Positions 33,183 to 41,555 of a DNA stretch of 64,000 bases are shown here, in pieces (position 1 is the first letter of the stretch; each line of letters opens with the position of its first letter). The notes below the pieces were generated by a model. The model was not told the DNA's origin. It made no database searches and saw only the letters and a list, made by a program, of their open reading frames with translations. Origin of the DNA: a virus; the IMG/VR virus record IMGVR_UViG_3300046535_001869, positions 1-64,000 of that record, one strand, 5' to 3'. Both the position numbers and the translations under genes were made by a program.

Positions 33183-34967
33183 CTACTTCCCGAGCTCCAT
33201 GTCCTCGTCGCGGATGTAGATCAGCGTCTCCTTGGCGCGCGTCGCGGCGACGTATTGAAGATTTTCTTCTTGACAAATTTGCCAATCTTGCCGCGCCGCC
33301 TTCGAGGGCATCAGCTCCGGGCGGAGGATCGCGACCTGCTGCCATTCTTTTCCCTTAGCTTTGTGACATGTGCAAAGCGTCAAGACCGTCTGCTTCTCGC
33401 CCTTCTTGTCGTCCTGGAACATCGAGCGGATCTTCTCGATCAGCGCCGGGATGGTCCGCTCGGTCTCCGCGAGGCCGCCGATCAGGACCAGCGCGCAGTC
33501 GACCCGATCGCCGACCGCCTCGGCCTGCCGCTCCTGGGCGCGGGCAATGAACTTCGCGACCTCGCGCTCCCGGAAGTGGTTGAGCTTCTCGACGAGCCGG
33601 TCGATCCCACGCGCCTTCTGGCGCTCGATCAGGTTGACGAGGCCCTCGCCGATCTCGCGCCCGAGGATCCGGCAGGGCCGCCCGCGGGCTATCAGACCGT
33701 ACGCGACGGTGACGAGCGGCGCGGTCTGGCGGCATAAAATGGCGTCGGTCGCCGTAAGGCGAGCGAGGGTATTTTGTAGGGATACGTTATTGAGAACCTC
33801 GCCCTCTGCTGCGCCTGGAGCCGACTCGATGTCCGGCACCCAGGTCTGGGCCATCTCGACGACGGCGCGCGAGCAGCGGTAGGAAACGGTCAGCGGCAGC
33901 TCGCGGGTGTTGAACTCGCGGGCGATCACGTCGAGCGCGTCCGTGGAGGCGCCGGTGAAGCCCATGATCGACTGGCGGTCGTCGCCGACCGCGAAGAGGC
34001 GACCACCGTCCTTCAGCGCCAGGTGGGTCATGGCGCGGCGAACGGGGTTCGTGTCCTGTGCCTCGTCCACGATCACGACGTCGTTCCGCCAGAGTCGGAG
34101 CTTCCAGAGGCAGACGAGGTAGAGCATGTCGGCGAAGTCGATCAGGCCCTGGCGCGCCGCCGCGTTCGACCGCGCGAGGAGCTCGCGGGCGATCTCGATG
34201 CCGGTGGCGGGGTTGGCCTCCTCGGAGTCGAGGTAGAGCCCGTAGTGGTCGACGATCGTCCACCACCGGTCCTCGGTGTCGGCGACCAGCGGGCCGATCC
34301 CTTCGCCCTTGGCCTTCTCCACGAGGTCACGCACGAACGCGGAGTAGAGGCCGAACGTCTCCTCGCCCTCGGGGGTGACGCACAGCCATTCGCGTAGGAG
34401 CTTCAGGCACTTGCCTGGGTCGACGACGATCTGGCTCTTCGGGAGGTTCAGGTGACGCAGGACCGCGGCCATCCCCACGGAGTGGAACGTCCCGGCGCGT
34501 ACATCGCGGAACGACCGGTCCGGGTACCGTGCGGCGAGCTCCTTGATCGCGTCGTCGAGCTGCGCGGCGGCCTCGGTCCCGAAGGCGAAGAGCTGGACGT
34601 GGGCACGCGGCGGGAGATAGACGACCATGTTCTTCATCGTGGTGGTCTTGCCGACGCCAGCGCGCGCCTTAACGATAACCGACCCACGGCCGTACTTGGC
34701 GTGCTCGAAGATCGCCGCCTGGTACGGCGAGGCGGTATGCCCCGACAGAAGCGTGTAGACGTCGTCGCTCGAGGCCGCTGGCGCGCGAACCACCGCGGCG
34801 CGTAGGCTTACCGCCCCGGCGCTCTCAGGTGCCCCAGCGGGCTCCTGCGAGGCGCAACCGGCGTGCCGCACGGCCCACCGGCCGTCGTTACCCTTATACG
34901 CCTCGCCCTCGCCGGCCTCGACGCGGGTGGAGCACTCGGTGCAGGTGCCGGGGTACTTGTTAATCAT
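33183..34967 (-). CDS. UvrD/Rep-like superfamily 1 helicase with N-terminal zinc knuckle
   Basis: 594 residues from ATG 34967, set by the RBS cassette at 34968-34982. Upstream in-frame codons (MARYYPYQPRRDL) belong to promoter and leader. Residues 9-38 form a possible zinc knuckle (C9, C12, H35, C38). Helicase motifs: Walker A ARAGVGKTT (101-109), DEAQDTN, VGDDRQSIMGFTGA, LTVSYRCSRAV, CHKAKGKEWQQV and YVAATRAKETL. It unwinds DNA in the 3'-5' direction by family rule, probably in replication or recombination. It is the last gene of the leftward early unit and has its own promoter. Confidence 0.85.
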   Translation of the reverse strand: MINKYPGTCTECSTRVEAGEGEAYKGNDGRWAVRHAGCASQEPAGAPESAGAVSLRAAVVRAPAASSDDVYTLLSGHTASPYQAAIFEHAKYGRGSVIVKARAGVGKTTTMKNMVVYLPPRAHVQLFAFGTEAAAQLDDAIKELAARYPDRSFRDVRAGTFHSVGMAAVLRHLNLPKSQIVVDPGKCLKLLREWLCVTPEGEETFGLYSAFVRDLVEKAKGEGIGPLVADTEDRWWTIVDHYGLYLDSEEANPATGIEIARELLARSNAAARQGLIDFADMLYLVCLWKLRLWRNDVVIVDEAQDTNPVRRAMTHLALKDGGRLFAVGDDRQSIMGFTGASTDALDVIAREFNTRELPLTVSYRCSRAVVEMAQTWVPDIESAPGAAEGEVLNNVSLQNTLARLTATDAILCRQTAPLVTVAYGLIARGRPCRILGREIGEGLVNLIERQKARGIDRLVEKLNHFREREVAKFIARAQERQAEAVGDRVDCALVLIGGLAETERTIPALIEKIRSMFQDDKKGEKQTVLTLCTCHKAKGKEWQQVAILRPELMPSKAARQDWQICQEENLQYVAATRAKETLIYIRDEDMELGK

Positions 34968-34982
34968 GAGGTCTCTCCTCGG
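34968..34982 (-). promoter_or_regulatory. RBS cassette copy 1 (helicase)
   Basis: CCGAGGAGAGACCTC directly before the ATG. The SD core GAGGAGA can pair with the CCTC that touches the start codon. Confidence 0.7.
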
Positions 34983-34993
34983 TTGGTAAGGGT

Positions 34994-35022
34994 AGTATCG
35001 CGCCATTGCAGCGAAAAGTAAA
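34994..35022 (-). promoter_or_regulatory. Early promoter copy 1 (helicase)
   Basis: -35 TTTACT (35017-35022), 17-bp spacer, -10 GATACT (34994-34999), inside the block GGGGTTTACTTTTCGC. Nearly identical to the copies at 48035 and 49328. Confidence 0.75.
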
Positions 35023-35055
35023 CCCCTAATTTGCCCTTAGCTGTGATAATTTCGA

Positions 35056-35083
35056 GGGGCAGGCCGGCTATTTTGCCTGCCCC
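35056..35083 (-). terminator. Terminator-like hairpin upstream of helicase promoter
   Basis: GGGGCAGGC (35056-35064) pairs perfectly with GCCTGCCCC (35075-35083) across a ten-base loop. It follows the gene block ending near 35148. The T-run is weak on both strands, so termination strength is uncertain. Confidence 0.5.
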
Positions 35084-35160
35084 TGTTCAGTGCGGACCAC
35101 CACGTTCGGGCTCGCGTAGCCCGCGGTGACCTCGCTTGCCAGGATAGTTATGACGAGCAT
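35068..35160 (-). CDS. 30-residue small protein
   Basis: ATG 35160 lies inside the end of the upstream gene and the frame runs to TAG 35070-35068 inside the hairpin. The product MLVITILASEVTAGYASPNV then VVRTEQGQAK has a hydrophobic start. It has phage-like coding style, but the evidence is only its position and open frame. Confidence 0.35.
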   Translation of the reverse strand: MLVITILASEVTAGYASPNVVVRTEQGQAK

Positions 35161-35627
35161 TCGATCGCGTCCAGGTCGTCCTCGTCGAAGACGCCCTCGG
35201 CGACTGCGTAGGGCGGCCCGCGGAACCAGCCCGCGGCCTCGGCCTGCGCCTGGTCGAGCGCCTCCTCGACGCCGTCCCGGATCACCGTGACCTGATCTAT
35301 TCGGATCGCGATGACGGTCCGCGTCCCGACGTCGGTCACGCGGTAGGTGTGGTCACCCAGGGTGAACTCGTCGCCGATCCTCATCACCTCCCTCCTTACC
35401 GGAAACCACGCCTCAACGAACGCAACGGCCTGGTCGTAGTTGCCGGCGTTGGCGACGTTCTCGCGCAGCGCCTCGATCCGGTCCGTTGGGATCGCGAGCT
35501 GGCGAAGCATGGCGACGGCCGTACCGACGATGTAGAAGATGTTGGCGCCCGGCCCGCGCCCGTTGATGACAGTCGTGAAGACCGGGGTCGCAGCGTCGTC
35601 GGTCCAGTGGTGAATCTCGTAGGTCAC
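35148..35627 (-). CDS. Hypothetical protein, 159 residues
   Basis: GTG 35627 overlaps the upstream stop (GTGA) and has GGAGGAGG nine bases before. The product is acidic at its C-terminus (EGVFDEDDLDAIECSS) with a small beta-rich middle (RIGDEFTLGDHTYRVTDVGT) and a hydrophobic FYIVGTAVAMLRQL helix. No family recognised. Confidence 0.55.
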   Translation of the reverse strand: MTYEIHHWTDDAATPVFTTVINGRGPGANIFYIVGTAVAMLRQLAIPTDRIEALRENVANAGNYDQAVAFVEAWFPVRREVMRIGDEFTLGDHTYRVTDVGTRTVIAIRIDQVTVIRDGVEEALDQAQAEAAGWFRGPPYAVAEGVFDEDDLDAIECSS

Positions 35628-36073
35628 AGCGCAATCCTCCTCCCGAACGAGTTCTCCTCGATCCGGCCGTCGGGCCATACGACCGTCACCGGGATACCCT
35701 TTAGCCGAGCCCGACGGACCGTGAACCACGTGCCGGAGCGGCGCTGGGACGTATGCTCTTCCGGCGCGCGAGGCACGGCGATCAGGTACTCGGCAGCGTC
35801 GACGATCGCCTGGTTCCTGACCAGGTAGGGGAACGGGTCGGCCAGGGCGTCGCACGCGCAGAACGCACGCTTGCTCGGGTTCGACGGCGGATGGCCGTAC
35901 ATGAACCACAGCCGAACGCGGGCGACGGCGTGCGCCTCCGCGTCGGCCCCGACGCAGTCGCCGTGGTGGAACTCGCCGCGGCTGGCAACGAACCAATCGA
36001 TCACGTTGATGAATCCGCGATGCTGGGCATCGGTCATCCCGTGTTGGGTCCCGGTGAAGCCGAGGATGGTCAT
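35624..36073 (-). CDS. SLOG/DprA-like Rossmann protein
   Basis: 149 residues from ATG 36073. GFTGTQHGMTDAQ (5-17) followed by FHHGDCVGADAEAHAVAR (about 35-52) and RNQAIVDAAEYLIAVPRAPE, with SGTWFTVRRARLKGIPVTVV, fits the SLOG superfamily (nucleotide- or ligand-binding Rossmann proteins related to DprA and LOG). Members bind nucleotides or sense them; the exact ligand is unknown. Coupled to both neighbours. Confidence 0.6.
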   Translation of the reverse strand: MTILGFTGTQHGMTDAQHRGFINVIDWFVASRGEFHHGDCVGADAEAHAVARVRLWFMYGHPPSNPSKRAFCACDALADPFPYLVRNQAIVDAAEYLIAVPRAPEEHTSQRRSGTWFTVRRARLKGIPVTVVWPDGRIEENSFGRRIAL

Positions 36074-36282
36074 CGATCGTACGCCTGACCAAGAAACGGA
36101 GAATTTAGGATTTCTTTTCGCTCCTTACAGAACGAACATTCGCCAACGGCTTGTCGGCTATCTGGGGGTCCCATTTCGCTATAAGTCAGCGTCCAAAGAA
36201 TACCGTCTCGGCAAACCGTATCCCCGTAGGATTTATCAAGAGGACAAGGCGAACGCGCCGGCTTTCCCGGCGCTGGTCGCAT
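36070..36282 (-). CDS. Small Cys-rich protein
   Basis: 70 residues from ATG 36282, with AAAGGAGG ten bases upstream. CPLDKSYGDTVC (13-24) and CSFCKERKE (49-57) could form a zinc site. First gene after the promoter at 36354. Function unknown. Confidence 0.5.
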   Translation of the reverse strand: MRPAPGKPARSPCPLDKSYGDTVCRDGILWTLTYSEMGPPDSRQAVGECSFCKERKEILNSPFLGQAYDR

Positions 36283-36353
36283 GGTGGCCTCCTTTGGACT
36301 ATCTGGCACCGAAACAACTCCTCGGATACCTGCCGCTATGGCAGTACTTGGCT

Positions 36354-36382
36354 TATATACGCCGATCGGGGCGAAAAGTAAA
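36354..36382 (-). promoter_or_regulatory. Early promoter copy 2
   Basis: -35 TTTACT (36377-36382), 17-bp spacer, -10 TATATA (36354-36359), in GGTTTACTTTTCGC. Transcribes 36282 leftward. The stretch 36283-36353 is untranslated leader; no gene seen. Confidence 0.7.
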
Positions 36383-36389
36383 CCGCTAT

Positions 36390-36806
36390 CTATTCCCCGT
36401 CCCTCGGCGAGCCGCAGAAGACGCATAACGGCCAGCGCGTGTTCGGCGGCCGGAGGTCCCAGACGCAGTGCACGACGAGCCGCGTGCCGAAGCACACCAT
36501 CGAGTCGCTGAACTGGAGGTCCTCGACCACGCACCCAACCGCCACGGCCACGGCGCTGCGATACTCCTGGGTGACCTTAGCTACCTTTGCCCTGGCTGCC
36601 TCCAGCTCGCGCCTAGCCGCGCTGATCGCTCGCTCCTTCTCGAATACCTTGTGGGCCAGGAGGATACGTCGGTCGCGGTCGGTCGTCGTGTCTATAGCCG
36701 AGGGCACCTTCAGGCGATTCGCCGAGCAGTCGTCTGGGTCGTGGTTGTGGTCGACCCGCATGTCGACCCCGCACCAGGGGCAGTCTACCGTGTGGTTGGC
36801 CATCAC
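36390..36806 (-). CDS. Protein with zinc knuckles at both ends
   Basis: 138 residues from GTG 36806, or from ATG 36803; both overlap or touch the upstream stop. Starts with CPWCGVDMRVDHNHDPDDC (C9, C12, C27 and His), then an Ala/Arg-rich coiled helix (RELEAARAKVAKVTQEYRSA), and ends CVFCGSPRDGE. The ends may share one zinc ion. Nucleic-acid binding is possible. Function unknown. Confidence 0.5.
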   Translation of the reverse strand: MMANHTVDCPWCGVDMRVDHNHDPDDCSANRLKVPSAIDTTTDRDRRILLAHKVFEKERAISAARRELEAARAKVAKVTQEYRSAVAVAVGCVVEDLQFSDSMVCFGTRLVVHCVWDLRPPNTRWPLCVFCGSPRDGE

Positions 36807-37345
36807 GCCGCCTCCCGCGCCGCGGCGAGCCGCGCGTTGAGATCCTCGATCCGCAGCGCCGGCAGCGCGACCGGAGCCAGCTCGTGGTGCGGGAAGTAGG
36901 CGTAGCCCTCGGGCCAGCCTTCGGCCAGCTTCTCGACGGTGGTGAAGGCCTGGAGCGTCCCCGTGATCTCGAGCTTCAACTGCTCACGCTCTTTCCTAAG
37001 CACCCCCTGGGCCACGGTGTGGTCGTCCCACAGCTTCCGCCAGTGCGTCGGTACTTTTGGGTAGCTGTGGGACGCCGGGAGGCGCACTGGGTCGGTCAGG
37101 GCGATGGTGTGGTTGTAATGCCGTTCAGCTTCGCTATATTTGAAGCTGATACGGCTAGCCAGTGGCAGCCACCCCTCGGGCAGCATCGCCATCTGCCGCA
37201 GCGCATCCTCGCCGTACAGCACGCGGAGCAGCCGCAGCCCGAGCGCGTGCTCCTGTTGCTTGAGGCGCAGTTCGCGCTCGGCGAACGTCGCGGCGAGGAG
37301 GCGCGTGGTGATCGCCTCGCGGTGGGACTTCAGCAGCTTGGTCAT
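36803..37345 (-). CDS. Nmad5-like putative nucleotide-modification protein
   Basis: 180 residues. FAERELRLKQQEHALGLRLL (about 21-40) and MAMLPEGWLPLASRISFKY (about 52-70), with a C-terminal pair of Leu-rich helices, resemble the Nmad5 family, which was proposed from gene neighbourhoods to work in base modification in phage DNA. The match is by remembered pattern only, so it is tentative. Coupled to neighbours by ATGA overlaps. Confidence 0.4.
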   Translation of the reverse strand: MTKLLKSHREAITTRLLAATFAERELRLKQQEHALGLRLLRVLYGEDALRQMAMLPEGWLPLASRISFKYSEAERHYNHTIALTDPVRLPASHSYPKVPTHWRKLWDDHTVAQGVLRKEREQLKLEITGTLQAFTTVEKLAEGWPEGYAYFPHHELAPVALPALRIEDLNARLAAAREAA

Positions 37346-37584
37346 CCCGTGTTCCTCCTGTATAGCTCCGCGAGGACCGCGGCGTCACCCCGGGCCTCCT
37401 CGTGCGTGACCCGGAGCCGTCGCGCCGTGACGGTAACCTTTCCACAGTCGCACCGCAGCTGGGCGCGATAGCCGTCCGTCTCGGGGTCGTGGACGACGTG
37501 CTCCTCGGGGATGTGGGGGCACGTTGCTGCCGTAGACCCGCGCGGGTAGCTGGCGCCTGGCGAGGCACGCGGGCGGTGGGTCAT
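37342..37584 (-). CDS. Small protein with Cys pairs
   Basis: 80 residues. CPHIPEEHVVH (22-32) and LRCDCGKVTVTARR (43-56) suggest a small metal-binding beta hairpin, then an Ala/Glu helix. Coupled to 36803-37345. Function unknown. Confidence 0.5.
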   Translation of the reverse strand: MTHRPRASPGASYPRGSTAATCPHIPEEHVVHDPETDGYRAQLRCDCGKVTVTARRLRVTHEEARGDAAVLAELYRRNTG

Positions 37585-37877
37585 TGGTCCCCTCCTGGGT
37601 ATATCCCGGTCTTCCGGTACTCGCGGATTTTCAGCAGGCTCCGCTGGGACTGCCGCAGGCCCTCGCGGAAGGTCGGCAGGTCCATTAGCGCGAGGACCCG
37701 GCGCGCGGCCAGGCAGTTCGCGACGGCCATCCGGCGCAGCGCCGCGGCGTTCTGGGCCAGGGTCATCGCGGCGGTGACGCGGTCGAGTTCCTCATTTGCG
37801 CGCCGCAGTTCGGCGTCCTGCTCCGCCTCGGTCAGTGCCATCCAGCGGTCCCACTCCTCGTCGTCATTGTCGGTCAT
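37581..37877 (-). CDS. Small helical protein
   Basis: 98 residues from ATG 37877 overlapping the upstream stop. Acidic start (MTDNDDEEWDRWMALTEAEQ), then a long helix (AELRRANEELDRVTAAMTLA) and a basic end. Possibly DNA-associated; no family recognised. Confidence 0.5.
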   Translation of the reverse strand: MTDNDDEEWDRWMALTEAEQDAELRRANEELDRVTAAMTLAQNAAALRRMAVANCLAARRVLALMDLPTFREGLRQSQRSLLKIREYRKTGIYPGGDQ

Positions 37878-38107
37878 AGATTGATGTTCCACCCCTTCCG
37901 CACCAGGGCGACCAGCTCGCGCAGCAGGTCGTCGAGCGTATCGCCGTGACCGGTCGGATAGCCGTTGGCGATCATCCAATCGGCGACGACGGCCTTGGCG
38001 AAGTCGTCGAACTCCTTGGCTAGATCGACCAGGCTGCTGTAGTGGTTGGCCTGATCGTGCATGACACGACGCGCGGAACTCGTGGCTTTGTCGGTCGGGG
38101 CGCTCAT
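37874..38107 (-). CDS. Small helical protein
   Basis: 77 residues from ATG 38107, which overlaps the upstream stop. Mostly helix (VMHDQANHYSSLVDLAKEFD, then LDDLLRELVALVRKGW). Function unknown. Confidence 0.5.
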   Translation of the reverse strand: MSAPTDKATSSARRVMHDQANHYSSLVDLAKEFDDFAKAVVADWMIANGYPTGHGDTLDDLLRELVALVRKGWNINL

Positions 38108-38478
38108 GTTGTATCCCTCTCGCTGCGCTTCGGCTCGGTCGTCTCGCCGAGAATGTACTCGACGTCGATCACCAAGCCGTCGGTTAGCATGCTGTCGAAG
38201 AACCAATGTCCGCCGTGCTTGTTTACCTGCTCCTGTAGCCAGTAGTGCGCGTTCTGGTGCGTCCGGTCGTTCCAGTCGTACACGTCGGAGTGCGCCTTTT
38301 GGTCGGCCATACGCATTAGGATGACAATCGCCAGGCCGCCGCTAGGTGTCTCGACGCGGGTCGGGTACCCCGTTCGCCGCATATAGTATCGCTGCGCCTC
38401 GTTCTCGTCCTCGACGAGGATCGCCAGCGCCGGGACGAACGTGTTGCGGTCGCGGATCTCGACTATCCGGGTGATCAT
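38104..38478 (-). CDS. Hypothetical protein, 124 residues
   Basis: ATG 38478 overlaps the upstream stop as TGATG; a GTG one codon earlier is possible. Aromatic-rich middle (DVYDWNDRTHQNAHYWLQEQ, then VNKHGGHWFFDSML). No family recognised. Confidence 0.5.
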   Translation of the reverse strand: MITRIVEIRDRNTFVPALAILVEDENEAQRYYMRRTGYPTRVETPSGGLAIVILMRMADQKAHSDVYDWNDRTHQNAHYWLQEQVNKHGGHWFFDSMLTDGLVIDVEYILGETTEPKRSERDTT

Positions 38479-39515
38479 CACTCGGCCTCGTTCACGAAGC
38501 GAACCAACCCGTCTAGTAGCGCGCCACGATCATCGTCCGAGACGCAGTCGTGCGCGCAGAGGATCTGACGCCCAAGGTTGTCTTGTATGTCGAACTCGTT
38601 GGCGATCCAGGGGCGCGGGAATCGATCGAATAGGGACGGCTCGACCGGCTGCGGCGCGGCGTAGGCCGCATAGTAGCGTTGAGCCGGCTCTGGCGCGTGG
38701 TTGCCGCGCCGTGCCATCACCGTGCGGAACGTGTCGGACGGGCTCCCGGCGTAGGAGAAGTCGAGGTCGTGCTCCCAGGCCGTCTCTGGAGAGGAGAGGA
38801 CCAGGTCGACCAGCCCCTCGTCATCGGACCGGGTGACGAACTCGGCGACGGCGGAGCGGATCAGGAACTCGTACTTCAGTGTCCGGTCCTCGGTCAGTTC
38901 GTGCTCGGTCTGGAGGTTCCACGTCACCTGCGCCGGCTTGCGCAGGTCGTAGGCGCGCATCCCGCGGTAGTAGACGTGCCGGCTCTCTCGCCGGGAGTAG
39001 TTGACCCGCGCGTCGCCGTCGTCCAGCTCGCTAAGGAAGATCTCGCCGCGCTGCTCGTGCGCCTCCAGCATCGCCGGGTGGTCCGTGGCGATTAGCGTAT
39101 GGTCGGCGATACCCTCGACCGGGTCCTCGGTCAGGTACGTCTCGCCGCGCTCGTCGCGCGTATTGGCCTCCAGCTCGCGGTACGCCTGCCACGCCTCCCA
39201 GGTCGCGCCGAGCTGGGTGGTGAACGGTAGCTCGTCGCTCTGGTTCGGCGCGAACTCGAAGCGTCGGTGGCGCATCTCGATCATGTCGAACGCCCCGCCG
39301 CGGAATTCAACCGGCCGCAGGTGGAACGAGCATGTTGCGTGGTGCCGATGGAGCACCGGCTCGGCGCCCAGACGGACCATCACGGCCAGCGCATACTTCA
39401 GCCCAGTGCCGAACATGCCGATCGGAGACGTCGAATTCGGCTTGGCCGACATCCCGAAGGTGGTCAGCGCGCGCAGGTCAAGCACGCCGGGCGTCTTGAA
39501 TACCAGGGTGGTCAT
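38478..39515 (-). CDS. GHKL-type ATPase-like protein
   Basis: 345 residues. TTFGMSAKPNSTSPIGMFGT and GLKYALAVMVRLGAE (about 18-52) match the G1-like loop of the Hsp90/MORC/histidine-kinase ATPase fold (GxFGxGxKyA). An Asn-box residue may be N27. Later segments (YYRGMRAYDL, EFVTRSDDEGLVDLVLSS) match nothing I know. Such proteins appear in phages without known role. ATP binding is likely. Confidence 0.5.
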   Translation of the reverse strand: MTTLVFKTPGVLDLRALTTFGMSAKPNSTSPIGMFGTGLKYALAVMVRLGAEPVLHRHHATCSFHLRPVEFRGGAFDMIEMRHRRFEFAPNQSDELPFTTQLGATWEAWQAYRELEANTRDERGETYLTEDPVEGIADHTLIATDHPAMLEAHEQRGEIFLSELDDGDARVNYSRRESRHVYYRGMRAYDLRKPAQVTWNLQTEHELTEDRTLKYEFLIRSAVAEFVTRSDDEGLVDLVLSSPETAWEHDLDFSYAGSPSDTFRTVMARRGNHAPEPAQRYYAAYAAPQPVEPSLFDRFPRPWIANEFDIQDNLGRQILCAHDCVSDDDRGALLDGLVRFVNEAE

Positions 39516-39814
39516 AACGTAATCCTCAATACCTTAGACGACGCCGCAGCGACCAGGACGATCACCGCGATCGTCGCTACGAACATCATCGAGGCGGTCA
39601 TCCAGCCGCGCCACAGTCGCGGGCGCGGTCGAGCCTCCTCGCGCCAGGAGCACGGCAACCCGGACAGGGCCGCGGTCATGTGGAGCGCGACGCGTCCCGG
39701 GACCCAGGCGACGGGGCGGCCGATGCGACCACGAGGGGATCGACCGATCCGGTACAGCCTGGGGCCGACGAGGATGTAACGCCGCGAGTCGACGCGCTCG
39801 GGGAAGGGGATCAT
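39512..39814 (-). CDS. Small membrane protein
   Basis: 100 residues from ATG 39814, which overlaps the upstream stop (ATGA). Arg/Pro-rich body and a C-terminal membrane helix (MTASMMFVATIAVIVLVAAA). Tail-anchored topology. Function unknown. Confidence 0.45.
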   Translation of the reverse strand: MIPFPERVDSRRYILVGPRLYRIGRSPRGRIGRPVAWVPGRVALHMTAALSGLPCSWREEARPRPRLWRGWMTASMMFVATIAVIVLVAAASSKVLRITL

Positions 39815-40863
39815 ATGTGATAATCCACGACGGTGACCCACTGGTCGGGACGGATGGTCGCGAGGATAGCGTCGAGCTGAGCCGGCCAGTCGCCCTTCTC
39901 GTCGGCAACCGACCCCCACCACCCGAGCTGCCCGCGCTCGGCCCATCGTCCGTCTTTGACGACGGCGAAGGCCGATAGTCCGGCCGCCGTCGCGACGTGG
40001 GCCTCGCGCGTATACGCGCCGCTGATCGAGTAGTCGCCGAACATGTCGTTGGCATGGCCGACGAGCTTGCGCAATCGGGTGGCCTCAGGGTCGGCCTCGA
40101 TGCGCTGGTACAGGGCCTGCCCGGATCTCGTATCAGCGCGAAGGGCCGCTAGTAGGTCATCGTAGTTGCGCAGTACCGATCCGAACGAGACGTCGTCGGT
40201 CGCCTTCTCCCTGTATTTCGCCTCCGCGCCGTCCCACTCCTCGGCCTTCTTCCGGCGCTCCTCGGCCAGCATCCCCTCCAGGTCGAGATCGCCCCAGCGG
40301 ATCTGGTCGTACCCGTCGCGACCGTGACCGTGGTCTGGCCCCCACTTACCTCCGGTACGCGAGTCCTCGTTGCGGTAGGCCGGAACCAGGTTGCGCGGCA
40401 TCAGGCGACCGCCGTAGCGCCCGCCGATTTGCCACCAGTCCCACTTCCGGTTGGGGTTGGTACGACGGCCGAACCGCCCGGGCTGGTCAGGAATCGCCGC
40501 GTAGCCCTCGCGGTCCGCCGCCTCGAACAGGTTCTCTCCGGCTGCGGCGCGGGTCATCTGGACCTCGACAGCGCCCGGGGGAACCGGGAGCGTCTCGTAC
40601 GACCGGTAGTTGTTGGCCTTCGTTGGCTCGACCTCCCTGTAGAACCGATCGTCGTAGGCGTCGACCAGTTCACCGTCGTGGAGACGAACGTACGCGCGCT
40701 CGGTCTCGTTGAACTCCTTGGTGAACTCGTCGGTATGGTCGACCCATTCCAGGTACCGCTCGATCCCGGTGCACTCGTACTCGTGCCACGGCAGGAGGAT
40801 CTCCTGGAGCTTCGCCTCACTCGGGCGGGTGTCGGTGATGACTAGAACGCTCGCGTGGCTCAT
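39811..40863 (-). CDS. Conserved phage protein with WDWWQIGGR motif
   Basis: 350 residues from ATG 40863, overlapping the next gene's stop. Residues 136-150 (NPNRKWDWWQIGGRY) form a motif I know from unannotated phage and prophage proteins. The N-terminus has a Rossmann-like start (ASVLVITDTRPSEAKLQEIL). A longer in-frame extension upstream is out-of-phase sequence of other genes. Function unknown. Confidence 0.55.
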   Translation of the reverse strand: MSHASVLVITDTRPSEAKLQEILLPWHEYECTGIERYLEWVDHTDEFTKEFNETERAYVRLHDGELVDAYDDRFYREVEPTKANNYRSYETLPVPPGAVEVQMTRAAAGENLFEAADREGYAAIPDQPGRFGRRTNPNRKWDWWQIGGRYGGRLMPRNLVPAYRNEDSRTGGKWGPDHGHGRDGYDQIRWGDLDLEGMLAEERRKKAEEWDGAEAKYREKATDDVSFGSVLRNYDDLLAALRADTRSGQALYQRIEADPEATRLRKLVGHANDMFGDYSISGAYTREAHVATAAGLSAFAVVKDGRWAERGQLGWWGSVADEKGDWPAQLDAILATIRPDQWVTVVDYHI

Positions 40864-41120
40864 GACTCTTTCTCCCCGTTCAATCCTAACGCCCTCAGTT
40901 CGAGGTCGCTCAACTTGGCCCTGGCGCTCTTCCGCAGCTGCTCGTCGATCGTCGCATTCATCGCGCGGAGCACCGGCTCGCTGAACGGCTGGACGTCGAC
41001 GTTCAGCCGGCAGCGCTGCCACTCGTAGGCGGGGTACTCCTTCGCGGCCGACGTCTCCATGAAGTAGACGTAGTCGCTGATCTGCTGGCACGAGTTCGCG
41101 AGCAGCGGGTCGTCTACCAT
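40860..41120 (-). CDS. Small hypothetical protein
   Basis: 86 residues. Aromatic N-half (ISDYVYFMETSAAKEYPAYE) and a basic helical C-half (RKSARAKLSDLELRALGLNG). Coupled to 39811-40863. Function unknown. Confidence 0.45.
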   Translation of the reverse strand: MVDDPLLANSCQQISDYVYFMETSAAKEYPAYEWQRCRLNVDVQPFSEPVLRAMNATIDEQLRKSARAKLSDLELRALGLNGEKES

Positions 41121-41353
41121 ACCGCCCTTCTCGATAAAGTTGTGGTAACACCATTCGCGCCCCCGGACCGGCGAGTGGTGCGGTGCGCGTAGATGATCCG
41201 AGCGAAAGTTTCATCGCCGACGTTCCGATCCAGTGCATCCTGCGCTATCGCTGCGGCCTCGCGACAGCGGTAGTCGCCCGACGCGAGATCCGGGCCGTTG
41301 TTGAGGTTCTCGATCGACCGCAGCGCTGCCTCGTAGGCGTCGAGCTTGTTCAC
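41114..41353 (-). CDS. Small helical protein
   Basis: 79 residues from GTG 41353, which overlaps the upstream stop (GTGA); an ATG 15 bases earlier would overlap more. The helix LDAYEAALRSIENLNNG and AAIAQDALDRN look like small phage proteins of this style. Function unknown. Confidence 0.45.
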   Translation of the reverse strand: MNKLDAYEAALRSIENLNNGPDLASGDYRCREAAAIAQDALDRNVGDETFARIIYAHRTTRRSGGANGVTTTLSRRAVW

Positions 41354-41553
41354 AGCGTCACTCCCCATCTCTTGGCTAGCGCCCGGAGGTGCTCGACGAT
41401 GTCATCGCAGGCCTGCGCCCCTCCGGCGGTCGTCTCCTCGTGGTCCTTGTAGCGCAGCACCACCAGCGCCGCCTGGGTCAGGACTCGGTCAGCGGTCTCG
41501 TGGGAGAATAATATCCACGAGTCTGGCCCAAGATCGCGGCTCAGGTCGGGCAC
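41350..41553 (-). CDS. Small hypothetical protein
   Basis: 67 residues from GTG 41553, set by GGAGG five bases upstream and a two-base gap from the upstream gene. Helix-strand-helix pattern (ADRVLTQAALVVLRYKDH, then CDDIVEHLRALAKRWGV). Function unknown. Confidence 0.5.
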   Translation of the reverse strand: MPDLSRDLGPDSWILFSHETADRVLTQAALVVLRYKDHEETTAGGAQACDDIVEHLRALAKRWGVTL

Positions 41554-41555
41554 GG

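Noticed and set aside
33255-34805. Plus-strand frames opposite the helicase
   Set aside because: Products are Arg/Ala-rich antisense shadows without RBS, and helicase motifs on the minus strand are unambiguous.
34968-35006. N-terminal extension MARYYPYQPRRDL of the helicase (and the same at 48009-48047)
   Set aside because: These codons lie over the promoter -10, leader and RBS cassette; the ATG is upstream of the -10, so it cannot be in the transcript. The same sequence precedes unrelated genes.
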